Origin: Parapedobacter tibetensis
GTDB taxonomy: Bacteria > Bacteroidota > Bacteroidia > Sphingobacteriales > Sphingobacteriaceae
Assembly: GCF_024704835.1 (NCBI RefSeq)
Contig: NZ_JAMXBE010000004.1
Coordinates: forward strand, 124,001-188,000
DNA: 64,000 bases
Direction of reading: 5' to 3'
Shown here: positions 16,880 to 26,550 of the stretch, piece by piece
How the letters are laid out: each line of letters begins with the position of its first letter
Numbering within the stretch: the first letter of the stretch is position 1
Translations under genes and position numbers: made by a program
Notes under the pieces: generated by a model
Databases searched by the model: none
What the model saw: only the letters and a program-made list of their open reading frames with translations
Told to the model about the DNA's origin: nothing

Positions 16880-19726
16880 TTATTCCTCAGGCATCAGGAT
16901 AAACTTGAACAACCTTTCTTCTATCAAATATTTATTGGCCACCACTTTCACACTTTCTACGGTTACTTTTTTCAATTCGTCTAAAAAAGATAAGATATAG
17001 GCAGGGTCCTCCTCGTTTTGGTACGATCCCGAAAGATGTCCCAACCAGAAGCCATTTTCTTTCAACCTCAGTTCCAAGCTCCGTTTCTGCTCACTGATAA
17101 ATTTTTCTACGTCAGCCTGTTCCGGGCCGTTTTCCTTGATTTTGTTCACCTCATCCATCGCGGAGGCCATCAGTGGTTCCACTTTATCCGGACTGGTGCC
17201 ATAGCCAATGCTAAACGAATACCGGTGGCGTGGATATTTAGCATAGGAAGCACCAGCCGATACGCCGTAAACACCACTTTCCGCCTCCCTGAGACGCTCA
17301 AGCAATTTGATGCTCAGGATACTTTCCAACGCATCCATTTGCATGTTTTCGTCTTCGGAATAGTCATAATCCCCGAAGTAATATAAACGTACGCTTGATT
17401 TCTGTTCCTTACCACGATGTACAGTACGTTGTAGTCCTTTCGTCGGTGGGTAGATACCAAGGTCATAGGCCCTCTCTCCCCTATTTGTACTGGGCAACCC
17501 ACCCAAATATTGCGTTATCAAAGGGAGTATTTCCGCTTCGGTAAAGTTCCCAACAATGGTCACTGTGAAATCTGATGCATCGGCAAAGCGTTCCTTGTAG
17601 ATTTCATAGGCACGCTGGGGATTGATATTGGCCACTTGATCTACCGTCATGCTCATCCGCCGGGGATTGTTATTGTAGAGCACGGCATTTATCGTGTCGG
17701 AAAATACGGCATTAGGGTCATCCAATCGGTTGGCCAATGACGCCTTTATTCGCTCCATGGTACCCTTGAACACTTCTAGGTCCAATCTGGGGTCGGTGAA
17801 GTAAGCATACACCAGCTCAAAAGCGGTTTGCAGATCTTTCTTGCCACTGGAGGCATTGAAGCCTTCCGATCGTTCACCAATGTAGGGTGATACAGATATT
17901 TTCTTGCCACTCAGGTATTTGGTGAATTGTGTGGCATCATATGCACCCAGACCGCTCCCTCCTATCACCGTAGTGGCATATGCTGCCGACAAGAAGTCTG
18001 TATCGCTGTACAATGAGGTGCCACCCGGACTGAAGGCTGTCATCTGGATTTCGTCATTCTTGAAATCCGTGGGTTTGAGCAATACCTTTACGTCGTTGCT
18101 CAGGGTAAGCACGGTGAGACCTAACTCGGGTTGCTCAACCCTGTTTTCAACGGTTCCTGCTTGTGGTTGCTGCTTCAACAAGGGTTCATCCAACACATTG
18201 TCATCATATGGTGTTATTTCAGTGTCCTTGATTGTTGCTAACCATCCATTCACCGTGCTTTCATCTGGCAAACTGTCCTGCTCCTTGTCGGGAGCCATCA
18301 CCAGCACATCACGGTTATTGTCTACATAGTAGCGTGTACCTAGCCCGCTCACATCTTCCAGCGTGATGGTGCCTATAAGCTGCTTGCCTAACCTATACCG
18401 ATCTTCGTTACTTAGTACTTTGGTCCCCTCAAGAAAATGGTTGAGATAAGATCCCACATAGCTTTCTGATTTCCGCTTGTCACGCTCGGCATATGAAGAC
18501 TCCACGCTGGTAAGGTAGTTGCTTTTGGCACGCTCCATTTCCGTTGACGTGAAGCCATATCGTTTTATTCGCTCGAATTCGGTTACTACGGCGTTCAATC
18601 CGCGTTCTATCTCCCTTGGTTTAGCTACCAAATACATAGTGAATGCATCCAGTCCACGCATGAACCCGCCGATGCTGCCCCCTCCTTGTATAAATGGGGG
18701 GTCAGACTGCCTGGATAGTTCCGCAAAGCGCGCCCCAGCCATTTGGTTGAAAAGTGATTTGGCTATCTGTACCTTATAGTCCGCTATGGTTTCCGCTTTT
18801 GATTCGGGATGTTTGACGATTACCTGTACCACCGTATTAGTCATCTCAGGGTCGGTCACGGTCATGAATTGATTCTTTCCATTCAGGGGTATATTATATT
18901 CATTACGAGCTGGCGCATTATCCGGAGTTTTCAGATCGGCAAATAATGTCTTGATCTGCATTTCCATCTCGGTCACATCAATATCACCTACCACAATGAT
19001 GGCCTGCAAATTTGGCCGGTACCACATGCGATGGAAGTTGCGAAGCGTCTCATACCCAAAGCCTTCAATGTTTTCCTTGGTGCCGATAGGCAGACGGTTC
19101 GCATACCTTGAATGGTTGAATATCATGGGGAGGTATTGATCGCGCATCCGTTGCTGCGCTCCCCGTCCTCCTAGCATCTCATTGAGTACAACCCCCCGTT
19201 CCTTGTCTATTTCCTCCCCATCCAGCAGTGCATCCTGCGCCCAATCGCGCATCACTTGCAAACCGTTTTTCAGCAACTCGGGGTCATCCGAGGGAATAGG
19301 CAATTGGTATACCGTTTCATCAAACGACGTATAGGCATTTAGGTCGGAGCCGAAGCGCACACCGGCACGTTGTAGGTAATCCACCAGTTGATTTTTCGGG
19401 AAATGCTTGGTTCCGTTGAACTGCATATGCTCAAGAAAATGGGCCAGACCTACCTCATCTTCGGTTTCTAGTATCGAGCCTACCTTGGTGGCCAGATACA
19501 TCACCACGCGGTCCTTGGGTTCCACATTGCGGCGGATGTAGTATTCGAAGCCATTGGCCAGCTGGCCGCGGATTACCCCAGTATCCATGGCCAATGTATC
19601 GGTCAGCTGTATGGTATCTATCGGTATACGGGGTTGGTCTTTGTTGATTGTCGGTTTGCTGGATGCGAGCAATAGCAACACCAAAGGCAAGGTTATTGCA
19701 CAAATAAATCGTTTGTTGAAGTGCAT
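16880..19726 (-). CDS. Secreted M16-family zinc metallopeptidase
   Basis: This 948-residue pitrilysin/insulinase-type protease has an N-terminal hydrophobic signal segment (residues 8-22). The inverted zinc motif is H96-FLE-H100, with a downstream Glu in the ERGVVLNEM segment. Four M16 domains in tandem (two halves) fit the usual length for Bacteroidota periplasmic M16 proteins. The second half lacks the HxxEH motif, as usual. The enzyme probably degrades peptides in the periplasm. It is monocistronic, with a good promoter upstream at 19783-19812 and a shared terminator downstream. Confidence 0.92.
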   Translation of the reverse strand: MHFNKRFICAITLPLVLLLLASSKPTINKDQPRIPIDTIQLTDTLAMDTGVIRGQLANGFEYYIRRNVEPKDRVVMYLATKVGSILETEDEVGLAHFLEHMQFNGTKHFPKNQLVDYLQRAGVRFGSDLNAYTSFDETVYQLPIPSDDPELLKNGLQVMRDWAQDALLDGEEIDKERGVVLNEMLGGRGAQQRMRDQYLPMIFNHSRYANRLPIGTKENIEGFGYETLRNFHRMWYRPNLQAIIVVGDIDVTEMEMQIKTLFADLKTPDNAPARNEYNIPLNGKNQFMTVTDPEMTNTVVQVIVKHPESKAETIADYKVQIAKSLFNQMAGARFAELSRQSDPPFIQGGGSIGGFMRGLDAFTMYLVAKPREIERGLNAVVTEFERIKRYGFTSTEMERAKSNYLTSVESSYAERDKRKSESYVGSYLNHFLEGTKVLSNEDRYRLGKQLIGTITLEDVSGLGTRYYVDNNRDVLVMAPDKEQDSLPDESTVNGWLATIKDTEITPYDDNVLDEPLLKQQPQAGTVENRVEQPELGLTVLTLSNDVKVLLKPTDFKNDEIQMTAFSPGGTSLYSDTDFLSAAYATTVIGGSGLGAYDATQFTKYLSGKKISVSPYIGERSEGFNASSGKKDLQTAFELVYAYFTDPRLDLEVFKGTMERIKASLANRLDDPNAVFSDTINAVLYNNNPRRMSMTVDQVANINPQRAYEIYKERFADASDFTVTIVGNFTEAEILPLITQYLGGLPSTNRGERAYDLGIYPPTKGLQRTVHRGKEQKSSVRLYYFGDYDYSEDENMQMDALESILSIKLLERLREAESGVYGVSAGASYAKYPRHRYSFSIGYGTSPDKVEPLMASAMDEVNKIKENGPEQADVEKFISEQKRSLELRLKENGFWLGHLSGSYQNEEDPAYILSFLDELKKVTVESVKVVANKYLIEERLFKFILMPEE

Positions 19727-19782
19727 AAAATTTAAATTAATACAAATGGATGAAATGCCAGTTTTGGAGATTAGTCATGTGC

Positions 19783-19812
19783 CAAATGTAGTATTATTTT
19801 CACTAAACCAAA
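19783..19812 (-). promoter_or_regulatory. Promoter of the M16 peptidase gene
   Basis: On the minus strand TTTG (19809-19812) is followed after 18 bp by TACATTTG (19783-19790), a full match to the Bacteroidota -33/-7 pattern. The -7 box is 57 bp before the start codon. Confidence 0.65.
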
Positions 19813-19933
19813 CGTTAAATAGTGTTAAGGAAATACACTGATGGGTGGAATGGTATAGCATAAAACATAAACTTTTCCTATTATTCCATAAAACATCTTA
19901 TCGATTTAGCCCGACATTTGTATTGTCCAATCA

Positions 19934-22420
19934 ATGAAAAATATGGAAAACATAAATGAAACAACACCGATAAGCGAGGGGAGTCTTATCCCTATCAAGA
20001 ATAATGAGCATCCTGTCGCTTACATTCCACTTGAAGGCGTGGAAAGTGAACATTGTGCCCTCATTGTAGATAAAGGGCTTGACGAAGTGCCAACCATCAT
20101 GAAGCATCAGGTGGAGCTCAATAATAAACGGGCGATGATCGCTTCAGACAACCTAACATCCGCTATTCCGGAGGCTGTGGATAAGATCCGTGGCCTGGGA
20201 TATGCGGTGCCCACGGTCAAAAAAACGTTCCCCGTGCTCAACCTCTCGTGTGCTTCCTGTGCCAATAGCACCGAAACTATGCTGACGGCACAACCCGGCG
20301 TACTGTCCGCTACCGTAAACTATGCCAACGCAACGGCGAAGGTAGAATACATCCCCGGCATCGCCGACGCCCAGCAATTAAAAACAGCCATACAATCCAT
20401 CGGCTATGATTTGATGGTTGATGAATCTGCGGAAGCCTCCGAATCATTGGAAGCCGTGCATAAACAGCACTTTCTTTCTTTAAAACGGAGAACCGTTGGC
20501 GCCATTTTATTGGCCATCCCGTTGGTCATCATGGGCATGACCCCGGCTTTGATGGATTGGTCATATACCAACTACCTCATGTGGGCATTGGCCACACCCA
20601 TCGTCTTTGTTTTCGGTAGGCAATTTTATATCGGGGCATACAAACAGGCTAAGCACCGCTCGGCTAATATGGACACCTTGGTGGCCCTAAGCACCGGTGT
20701 AGCCTATCTTTTCAGCGTATATAATACATTATTCCCTGATTTTTGGCATAACAGGGGACTGCATGCTCATGTCTATTTTGAATCGGCAGGCGTAGTCATT
20801 GCTTTCATTTTGTTGGGCAAATTGTTGGAAGAGCGGGCAAAGGGAAGTACCTCGTCTGCCATCAAGAAGCTGATGGGACTTCAACCCAAAACAGTGACCA
20901 TCGTACACCATGGTGGCCATCAGATGGAAATCCCCATCTCTAAGGTCAATGTTGGCGATACAATATTGGTAAAACCTGGTGAAAAAATTGCGGTAGACGG
21001 CACCGTAGTTTCCGGCAATTCCTATGTGGATGAAAGCATGATTAGCGGTGAACCTGTACCAGTAGCGAAAACAAAGGACGCTACCGTATTTGCTGGTACG
21101 ATCAATCAAAAGGGAAGCTTCCAATTTAAAGCGGAAAAAGTGGGTGGCGAAACATTGCTTGGGCAAATCATCAAAATGGTGCAGGATGCCCAAGGCAGTA
21201 AGGCCCCTGTACAAAAGCTAGTCGACAAGATATCGGGCATATTTGTGCCAATCGTTATCGGCATCGCACTATTGAGTTTTGTGCTCTGGATGTTCTTGGA
21301 TACACAGGAGGGCTTCACCCATGGTTTACTGGCCTTGGTCACCGTGTTGGTCATCGCATGTCCTTGTGCATTGGGATTGGCCACGCCTACGGCCATTATG
21401 GTTGGTGTGGGCAAGGGGGCGGAGCAAGGTATTCTCATCAAAGATGCTGAAAGCCTTGAACTGGCAAAAAAATTGAACGCCATTGTCCTCGACAAAACGG
21501 GTACCATAACGGAAGGTAAGCCGGAGGTGGTTGCGTTGAAATGGTTTGTAAATGAAACAGACCAGCTGCGTAATATCCTGTATAGCATCGAAAAATCATC
21601 CGAGCATCCCTTGGCAGATGCCGTGGTTAAATCTCTCAAGGAAAAATCGAGCTTCATTGATACCTTGGATATCGAAAACATTAGCGGACAGGGCATACAT
21701 GGCCAATATCAAGGAAAAGGCTACATCATCGGTAATGCCGTATTAGCGCGCAAAAAGGGGATTTCAATTGGTGCAGAAGCCAAGCAATGGATAGACGAAA
21801 AATTGGACCGCGCCCATACGGTTATCCATTTTGCCGATGAGGGTACCCTATTAGCAGCAATAGCCATTGCCGACAGGATTAAACCCTCTTCCATTGAAGC
21901 GGTTAGGCAGCTCCAATCTAACGGTATTGAAGTATATATGCTTACCGGAGACAACGAGCAGACCGCACGGGCCGTCGCTAAGCAAACGGGTATCAAACAA
22001 TATAAGGCCAATGTATTACCGGCCGAAAAGGCTGCATTTGTCAAGGATTTACAGGCTCAAAATAAGATAGTGGGCATGGTGGGTGATGGCATCAATGACA
22101 GCAATGCACTTGCCCAAGCTAATGTGGGCATCGCCATGGGCAAAGGGAGTGATATTGCCATGGATGTGGCCAAAATGACCATTATTTCCAGTGAACTCAC
22201 CAAAATCCCGCAGGCCATACAGCTTTCAAGGAAAACGGTCACCGCCATCCGGCAGAATCTTTTCTGGGCATTTATCTACAATATAATTGGTATCCCGATT
22301 GCTGCGGGTTTGTTATACTCGATTAACGGATTTTTGCTCGACCCCATGTGGGCCGGCGCAGCTATGGCATTGAGTAGCGTGAGCGTGGTGTCCAATAGTT
22401 TGCGGTTGAAATGGAGTTAA
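19934..22420 (+). CDS. copA: Copper-translocating P1B-type ATPase
   Basis: This 828-residue heavy-metal ATPase has a degenerate N-terminal HMA-like fold (residues about 28-95) that lacks CxxC. A normal HMA domain with C106-A-S-C109 follows. The membrane CPC motif is at 476-478, the phosphorylated Asp in DKTGT is at about 520, and GDGINDSNALAQA is near the C-terminus. The CPC motif with SEHPLADA and the HMA CxxC indicate Cu(I) export from the cytoplasm. A small CopZ-like gene lies 167 bp downstream. No CueR or CsoR regulator is adjacent. Confidence 0.93.
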   Translation: MKNMENINETTPISEGSLIPIKNNEHPVAYIPLEGVESEHCALIVDKGLDEVPTIMKHQVELNNKRAMIASDNLTSAIPEAVDKIRGLGYAVPTVKKTFPVLNLSCASCANSTETMLTAQPGVLSATVNYANATAKVEYIPGIADAQQLKTAIQSIGYDLMVDESAEASESLEAVHKQHFLSLKRRTVGAILLAIPLVIMGMTPALMDWSYTNYLMWALATPIVFVFGRQFYIGAYKQAKHRSANMDTLVALSTGVAYLFSVYNTLFPDFWHNRGLHAHVYFESAGVVIAFILLGKLLEERAKGSTSSAIKKLMGLQPKTVTIVHHGGHQMEIPISKVNVGDTILVKPGEKIAVDGTVVSGNSYVDESMISGEPVPVAKTKDATVFAGTINQKGSFQFKAEKVGGETLLGQIIKMVQDAQGSKAPVQKLVDKISGIFVPIVIGIALLSFVLWMFLDTQEGFTHGLLALVTVLVIACPCALGLATPTAIMVGVGKGAEQGILIKDAESLELAKKLNAIVLDKTGTITEGKPEVVALKWFVNETDQLRNILYSIEKSSEHPLADAVVKSLKEKSSFIDTLDIENISGQGIHGQYQGKGYIIGNAVLARKKGISIGAEAKQWIDEKLDRAHTVIHFADEGTLLAAIAIADRIKPSSIEAVRQLQSNGIEVYMLTGDNEQTARAVAKQTGIKQYKANVLPAEKAAFVKDLQAQNKIVGMVGDGINDSNALAQANVGIAMGKGSDIAMDVAKMTIISSELTKIPQAIQLSRKTVTAIRQNLFWAFIYNIIGIPIAAGLLYSINGFLLDPMWAGAAMALSSVSVVSNSLRLKWS

Positions 22421-22587
22421 TAAGGAACCGGCAGATGCGATCTTCGCTAATTCGCCGTTCGTGGCCATGCAAATCAGCGGATAAGCAAAACCCGACGCAG
22501 GAGGGTTCATTGATGCCTTTAAAAACAAACAGGGAATCAATAATAAACGAATCGGCAAATAAGTAAATAAATAAATGACTCAATAAC

Positions 22588-22806
22588 ATGAAAGCACAAC
22601 TGAAATTCAAAACAACTATCAATTGCAGTGGATGCGTAGCATCCGTTACCCCATCACTTGACCATGTGGTCGGGGAAGGCCATTGGCAGGTAGATACTGT
22701 AAATCCGGACAAGATTTTGTCGGTGGAAAGCGATAACGCCACTGCAGAAGAAATCGTGGAAGCCGTAAAGAAAGCTGGATATCATATTGAACCTGTTGGT
22801 TCATAA
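22588..22806 (+). CDS. Small HMA-domain metal-binding protein (CopZ-like)
   Basis: This 72-residue single HMA-fold protein has the metal-binding motif C-S-G-C in the INCSGCVASV segment, followed by a predicted beta-alpha-beta-beta-alpha-beta pattern. It is encoded just after copA in the same direction, which suggests a copper chaperone that hands Cu(I) to the ATPase. The sequence is atypical in the first strand (KAQLKFKTT), common in Bacteroidota HMA proteins. The 167-bp gap holds no other gene or clear terminator. Confidence 0.85.
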   Translation: MKAQLKFKTTINCSGCVASVTPSLDHVVGEGHWQVDTVNPDKILSVESDNATAEEIVEAVKKAGYHIEPVGS

Positions 22807-22883
22807 AGGCATTCGCGTTAGGTAAATTTCTTTGGATGCGAGCACCGTTAAGCGGAAGTTCATAGCTGTTATACTAATAAAAA

Positions 22884-22920
22884 ATCAGTGAAAGTCTGTT
22901 CAATCCGTGTCATCTGCGCC
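22884..22920 (+). repeat. Dispersed intergenic repeat, copy 2
   Basis: The sequence starts ATCAGTGAAAGTCTGTTC and continues AATCCGTGT and CATCTGCG. It matches the minus-strand copy at 14461-14501 at most positions. It sits in the 136-bp gap between the CopZ-like gene and the HAD phosphatase gene. Confidence 0.55.
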
Positions 22921-22942
22921 CAAAAAAATTTACCTTTGACGC

Positions 22943-23611
22943 ATGGAAAAACTAGCGGTCATCTTTGACATGGATGGGGTCATCGCCCATACCAACCCTT
23001 ACCACACTGAAGCCTTCAGGCAATTTTTTGACAAATACAAGGTGTCCTATACCGAACTGGAGTTTGAAGACCACATGTATGGCAAGCACAACAGCTATAT
23101 CATGAACTACTTTTTCAAACGCGAAATCAAGGGCGATGAGTTTAAGCGATTGGAAGATGAAAAAGAGGCTCTTTTCCGCGAAATATACCAGCACATCATG
23201 AAACCGATAGCTGGGTTTTTGGAATTCCTTGCCGCCCTCAAGAATTCGGGCTTCCATACCGGGGTAGCTACCTCCGCACCACGTGCCAACTTGGATTTGA
23301 TCATGGATGGCTTGGGGTTCGCTGCACAGATGGAATCCGTCTTGGCTAGTGAGGATGTACAGGCGCATAAGCCAAACCCAGAAATCTATTTAAAGTCAGC
23401 CGACAATTTGGGAGTAAGCCCCATAAACTGTGTGGTTTTCGAAGATTCCTACTCGGGTGTATCGGCCGCTATCAACGCTGGAACCAAGGTAATCGGTGTT
23501 CTCTCTTCACATACCAAGGACCAGCTTCCCCCTTGCCAATACTACATCAGAAACTACCATGATGTGGATATAGCTATCGTAAAACGGATATTGGCATTGC
23601 CTCATGCCTGA
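22943..23611 (+). CDS. HAD-superfamily phosphatase (beta-phosphoglucomutase-like)
   Basis: This 222-residue subfamily-I HAD hydrolase has motif I DMDGVIAHTN with nucleophile Asp, motif II around VATSAPR, a Lys in AHKPNPEIY (motif III) and motif IV FEDSYSGV. The cap is alpha-helical, as in beta-phosphoglucomutase and sugar-phosphate phosphatases. Its 3' end overlaps the TauE-type gene by 8 bp, which implies co-translation. A TACCTTTG box ends only 4 bp before the start codon, so a leaderless transcript is conceivable. The substrate is unknown. Confidence 0.87.
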   Translation: MEKLAVIFDMDGVIAHTNPYHTEAFRQFFDKYKVSYTELEFEDHMYGKHNSYIMNYFFKREIKGDEFKRLEDEKEALFREIYQHIMKPIAGFLEFLAALKNSGFHTGVATSAPRANLDLIMDGLGFAAQMESVLASEDVQAHKPNPEIYLKSADNLGVSPINCVVFEDSYSGVSAAINAGTKVIGVLSSHTKDQLPPCQYYIRNYHDVDIAIVKRILALPHA

Positions 23612-24359
23612 TCTCTCTCATCTAATCCATGGCGTGTCTGAATGGACGCTCTTTTTTATATGCGCCATGTTTATAGGCATGTCAAAAACAGGCATACAAA
23701 ATATCGGCACATTTACTATTCCGGTATTTGCTTTGCTTTTTGGTGCTAAGCATTCCACAGGGATTGTACTTCCTTTGCTTTGCATGGCAGACGCCATCGC
23801 GGTAGTCTACTATCGAAAAAAATTTCACCGCTCACATATCCTAAAGCTGCTGCCATGGGGTATAGCCGGTTTGTTGGTTGCCTTGATGGCAGGACATGTG
23901 GTACCCGAATCCGGCTTTAAAATCATGATGGGAGCGTCAATATTGTTGGGCATGGTGGTGATGCTTTGTATGGAACGCAGCGGCAAAATGATAGAGATGA
24001 CTACTTCGGTGTGGTTTTCACCGGTGTTCGGTTTCTTCGTTGGTTTTTCTACGATGATCGGCAATGCCGCAGGTCCATTACTTACGGTGTACCTCCTATC
24101 TACGCGGCTGCCAAAATATGCCTTTGTGGCAACAGGGGCATGGTTTATAATGATTTTGAACTACCTTAAAATCCCTTTACAGCTATTCGTTTGGGACAAT
24201 ATCTCCTGGGATGGATTTCTGCTTGACTTGATGGCCTTACCTTTTATTATCATTGGAGGCCTCATTGGTATCCGGATAGTGAATGTCCTGCCGGAAAAGC
24301 AATTTAAGACGTTGATGATCGCGTTGATCGTGGTATCTACGTTATTTTTGTTGGTATAA
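23604..24359 (+). CDS. TauE/SafE-family sulfite exporter-like membrane protein
   Basis: This 251-residue integral membrane protein has about eight hydrophobic segments in two repeats, with the family hallmark GMSKTGIQNIGTF near the N-terminus and GFFVGFSTMIGNAAGP in the middle. TauE/SafE proteins are proposed exporters of sulfite, sulfoacetate or other organic anions. The start overlaps the HAD gene by 8 bp. Sulfur metabolism genes are absent here, so the substrate is not supported by context. Confidence 0.88.
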   Translation: MPDLSHLIHGVSEWTLFFICAMFIGMSKTGIQNIGTFTIPVFALLFGAKHSTGIVLPLLCMADAIAVVYYRKKFHRSHILKLLPWGIAGLLVALMAGHVVPESGFKIMMGASILLGMVVMLCMERSGKMIEMTTSVWFSPVFGFFVGFSTMIGNAAGPLLTVYLLSTRLPKYAFVATGAWFIMILNYLKIPLQLFVWDNISWDGFLLDLMALPFIIIGGLIGIRIVNVLPEKQFKTLMIALIVVSTLFLLV

Positions 24360-24385
24360 AGGCTCCTGAATTAAACCATAGATTC

Positions 24386-25612
24386 TTATACCAACTGTTC
24401 TAAAGCGATCTCATAGGCCCTTGAAGAAATATTCGTTTTCTCCGGCGAAACCCGATAGATATTGGCCAATGCCCTTTGGATTACATTGGATACATCCGAA
24501 AAAATGGCATCATCACTCATCTCCACGTTGCGCTGCATCAAGTAGGCAAATACGCGTGCCATGCCACAATTGGCAATGAAGTCGGGGATGAGCGAAAGCT
24601 GCTGGTCCGCGTATTCCATCACCGGGCCATAGAAGATTTCTCGATCCGAAAACGGCACGTTTGCGCCTGAAGAAATGACCTTCAGGCCATTGTCCACCAA
24701 TTGGGTTACGTGCTCCTTGGATATCAGTCGGGAGGCTGCCGCTGGGATAAGGATTTCGGCGGGCACATCCCATATACGCGCATTCGTTTCTTCAAATGAC
24801 AATAGCTCAGCTGCATGCAGGCTATTCCCCTTTCTACTAAGATATAACGATTTGATTTCATCGGCATCAAATCCCGAAGCATTGATGAGCCCTCCCACCC
24901 TATCAATGATGCCCACAATTTTTACACCCATCTGAGAGAGGTAATACCCGGCAGCCGCAGCCACATTGCCCCAACCTTGAATGATGGCACGTTTACCGGC
25001 GGCTTGCCCATTAAACAACGCATAATAATGCTTGATGGATTCGGCCACGCCATATCCCGTAATCATATCGGCCACTTTGTATTTTCGCTTTAAGTCCGGT
25101 GTATATTGAAGGTCTTCTAACACCTTAGATACCCCGTAACGCAATTGCCCGATTTGGTGTATGCGTTCATTTTCCCGAACATTGAAATGCCCGCTCAATA
25201 CGCCTTCCTGTGGATGCCAAAGTCCGTAGTTTTCGGTGATTGGAATCACCTCATGTATCTCATCCACATTTAGGTCGCCACCCGTGCCGTAGTAATTCTT
25301 GAGCAATGGGGTAACCACTTTATACCAACGGTCTAAAACACCCTGTTTACGAGGATCGGATGGGTCGAAATTGATGCCTGATTTTGCCCCTCCTATGGGC
25401 GGCCCAGAAACTGTGAATTTCACTTCCATGGTTTTGGCTAGCGATTCCACCTCATTGCGATCCAACCCTACGCGCATGCGGGTACCCCCTCCAGCAGCAC
25501 CTCCTCGCAATGAATTGATAACCACCCAGCCCTCGGCCTCGGTCTCAGGGTCATTCCATTCAAATACAATTTCAGGTGTTTTTTCCTCAAAGCGCTTCAG
25601 TAGATCCTTCAT
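24386..25612 (-). CDS. Glu/Leu/Phe/Val dehydrogenase family protein
   Basis: This 408-residue protein has the dimerisation/catalytic domain with Lys in IGGAKSGI and a second Lys/Asp region in GTGGDLNVDEIH. A Rossmann domain GWGNVAAAAGYYLSQMG follows. It catalyses reversible NAD(P)-dependent oxidative deamination of an amino acid. It is shorter than classical glutamate dehydrogenases (about 445), and the segment GGGTRMRVGL resembles branched-chain/aromatic amino acid dehydrogenases. Glutamate versus leucine specificity cannot be told by eye. It is monocistronic with a strong promoter. Confidence 0.88.
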   Translation of the reverse strand: MKDLLKRFEEKTPEIVFEWNDPETEAEGWVVINSLRGGAAGGGTRMRVGLDRNEVESLAKTMEVKFTVSGPPIGGAKSGINFDPSDPRKQGVLDRWYKVVTPLLKNYYGTGGDLNVDEIHEVIPITENYGLWHPQEGVLSGHFNVRENERIHQIGQLRYGVSKVLEDLQYTPDLKRKYKVADMITGYGVAESIKHYYALFNGQAAGKRAIIQGWGNVAAAAGYYLSQMGVKIVGIIDRVGGLINASGFDADEIKSLYLSRKGNSLHAAELLSFEETNARIWDVPAEILIPAAASRLISKEHVTQLVDNGLKVISSGANVPFSDREIFYGPVMEYADQQLSLIPDFIANCGMARVFAYLMQRNVEMSDDAIFSDVSNVIQRALANIYRVSPEKTNISSRAYEIALEQLV

Positions 25613-25632
25613 AACGGGTTATAATTTGGGCG

Positions 25633-25664
25633 CAAACTTACCTAAACTTATGTGTATAAGCAAA
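25633..25664 (-). promoter_or_regulatory. Promoter of the Glu/Leu dehydrogenase gene
   Basis: On the minus strand TTTG (25661-25664) and TAAGTTTG (25633-25640) are 20 bp apart, matching the Bacteroidota consensus. The -7 box is 21 bp before the start codon, giving a very short leader. Confidence 0.62.
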
Positions 25665-25883
25665 AATTGTCTGGCGCCCGCTATTGCCGTGTAAACAACA
25701 ATACAACGCGAGTCCAATCATTGTCAAGAATGGTCACCTGTTCATTTCAATCAGTGAAGGGTAAATCCTTAGGAAAACTTGTCCTGAAAACGGATTTTTG
25801 CCATATAAATTATTTAATCGCACGCCATGAACCAACAACTCTGTTCAATCTAATCTTATGGAAATGATATGCAATGGACGAGC

Positions 25884-26543
25884 CTACCGCTCAAGGTATC
25901 CATTGATGAAATCTTCGCCAAACTCGATTTCCAACTGCTCACGGTAATTATCGAGTATGCGAATCAATTCCACCCAGGAATACCGGCCATCAATGGAAAG
26001 CTTGGCTTCGGGATAATCTACAATCGGAATATAGCTGGGGCGATCCGGGTCTTGCAGCTCCATAAAACTCATTTCCAAACCAGGTACCTCCACTAAGCGG
26101 GTAGCTGAGGGATGCCTGTTTATGGCTTGCACGAATTTCTTCATACCGATGGTGCTTTGTATCCATGAATCGTCCGCCCGCTCTACACTGATTCCAATCT
26201 TGGTGGTTTTTTCACTGCCCAAACCATACCAATACGCATCATCTGATGAAATACGGGCCGTGTCTTTGAGCTGGTCTATCGAGAGGTAGGTAATGGGTAC
26301 CGCGGCTTGGGTGCTAAGCTGCTTGATCTCTTCATCGGATGATAGCCCAAATACTTGGCGTTGATTTTCATTGATAATCAGATGCAAATTTTCCTGCGCC
26401 TGCCTGAGGGCCTCTTCTGGACTGTCGAACTTATTTTCAATGGGTTTCATGTCATCATTTGGATCTTTGATGCCATCGCATTGGCAACCTTGCATCAGCA
26501 AAACTATGCCCAATATATAACTTGCGAATAACGTTTTCATCAT
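25884..26543 (-). CDS. Lipoprotein of unknown function, companion of papain-like protease
   Basis: This 219-residue protein has a lipoprotein signal peptide with lipobox LLMQGC (Cys20). The mature part is soluble, acidic and has no recognised domain; WIQSTIGMKKFVQAI and YSWVELIRILDNYREQLEIEFG suggest alternating strands and helices. It is encoded 7 bp downstream of a lipoprotein cysteine protease, so they are co-expressed and may act at the same membrane face. It could be an inhibitor, chaperone or substrate adaptor of the protease; this is inference from position only. Confidence 0.75.
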   Translation of the reverse strand: MMKTLFASYILGIVLLMQGCQCDGIKDPNDDMKPIENKFDSPEEALRQAQENLHLIINENQRQVFGLSSDEEIKQLSTQAAVPITYLSIDQLKDTARISSDDAYWYGLGSEKTTKIGISVERADDSWIQSTIGMKKFVQAINRHPSATRLVEVPGLEMSFMELQDPDRPSYIPIVDYPEAKLSIDGRYSWVELIRILDNYREQLEIEFGEDFINGYLER

Positions 26544-26550
26544 GTGTTTA

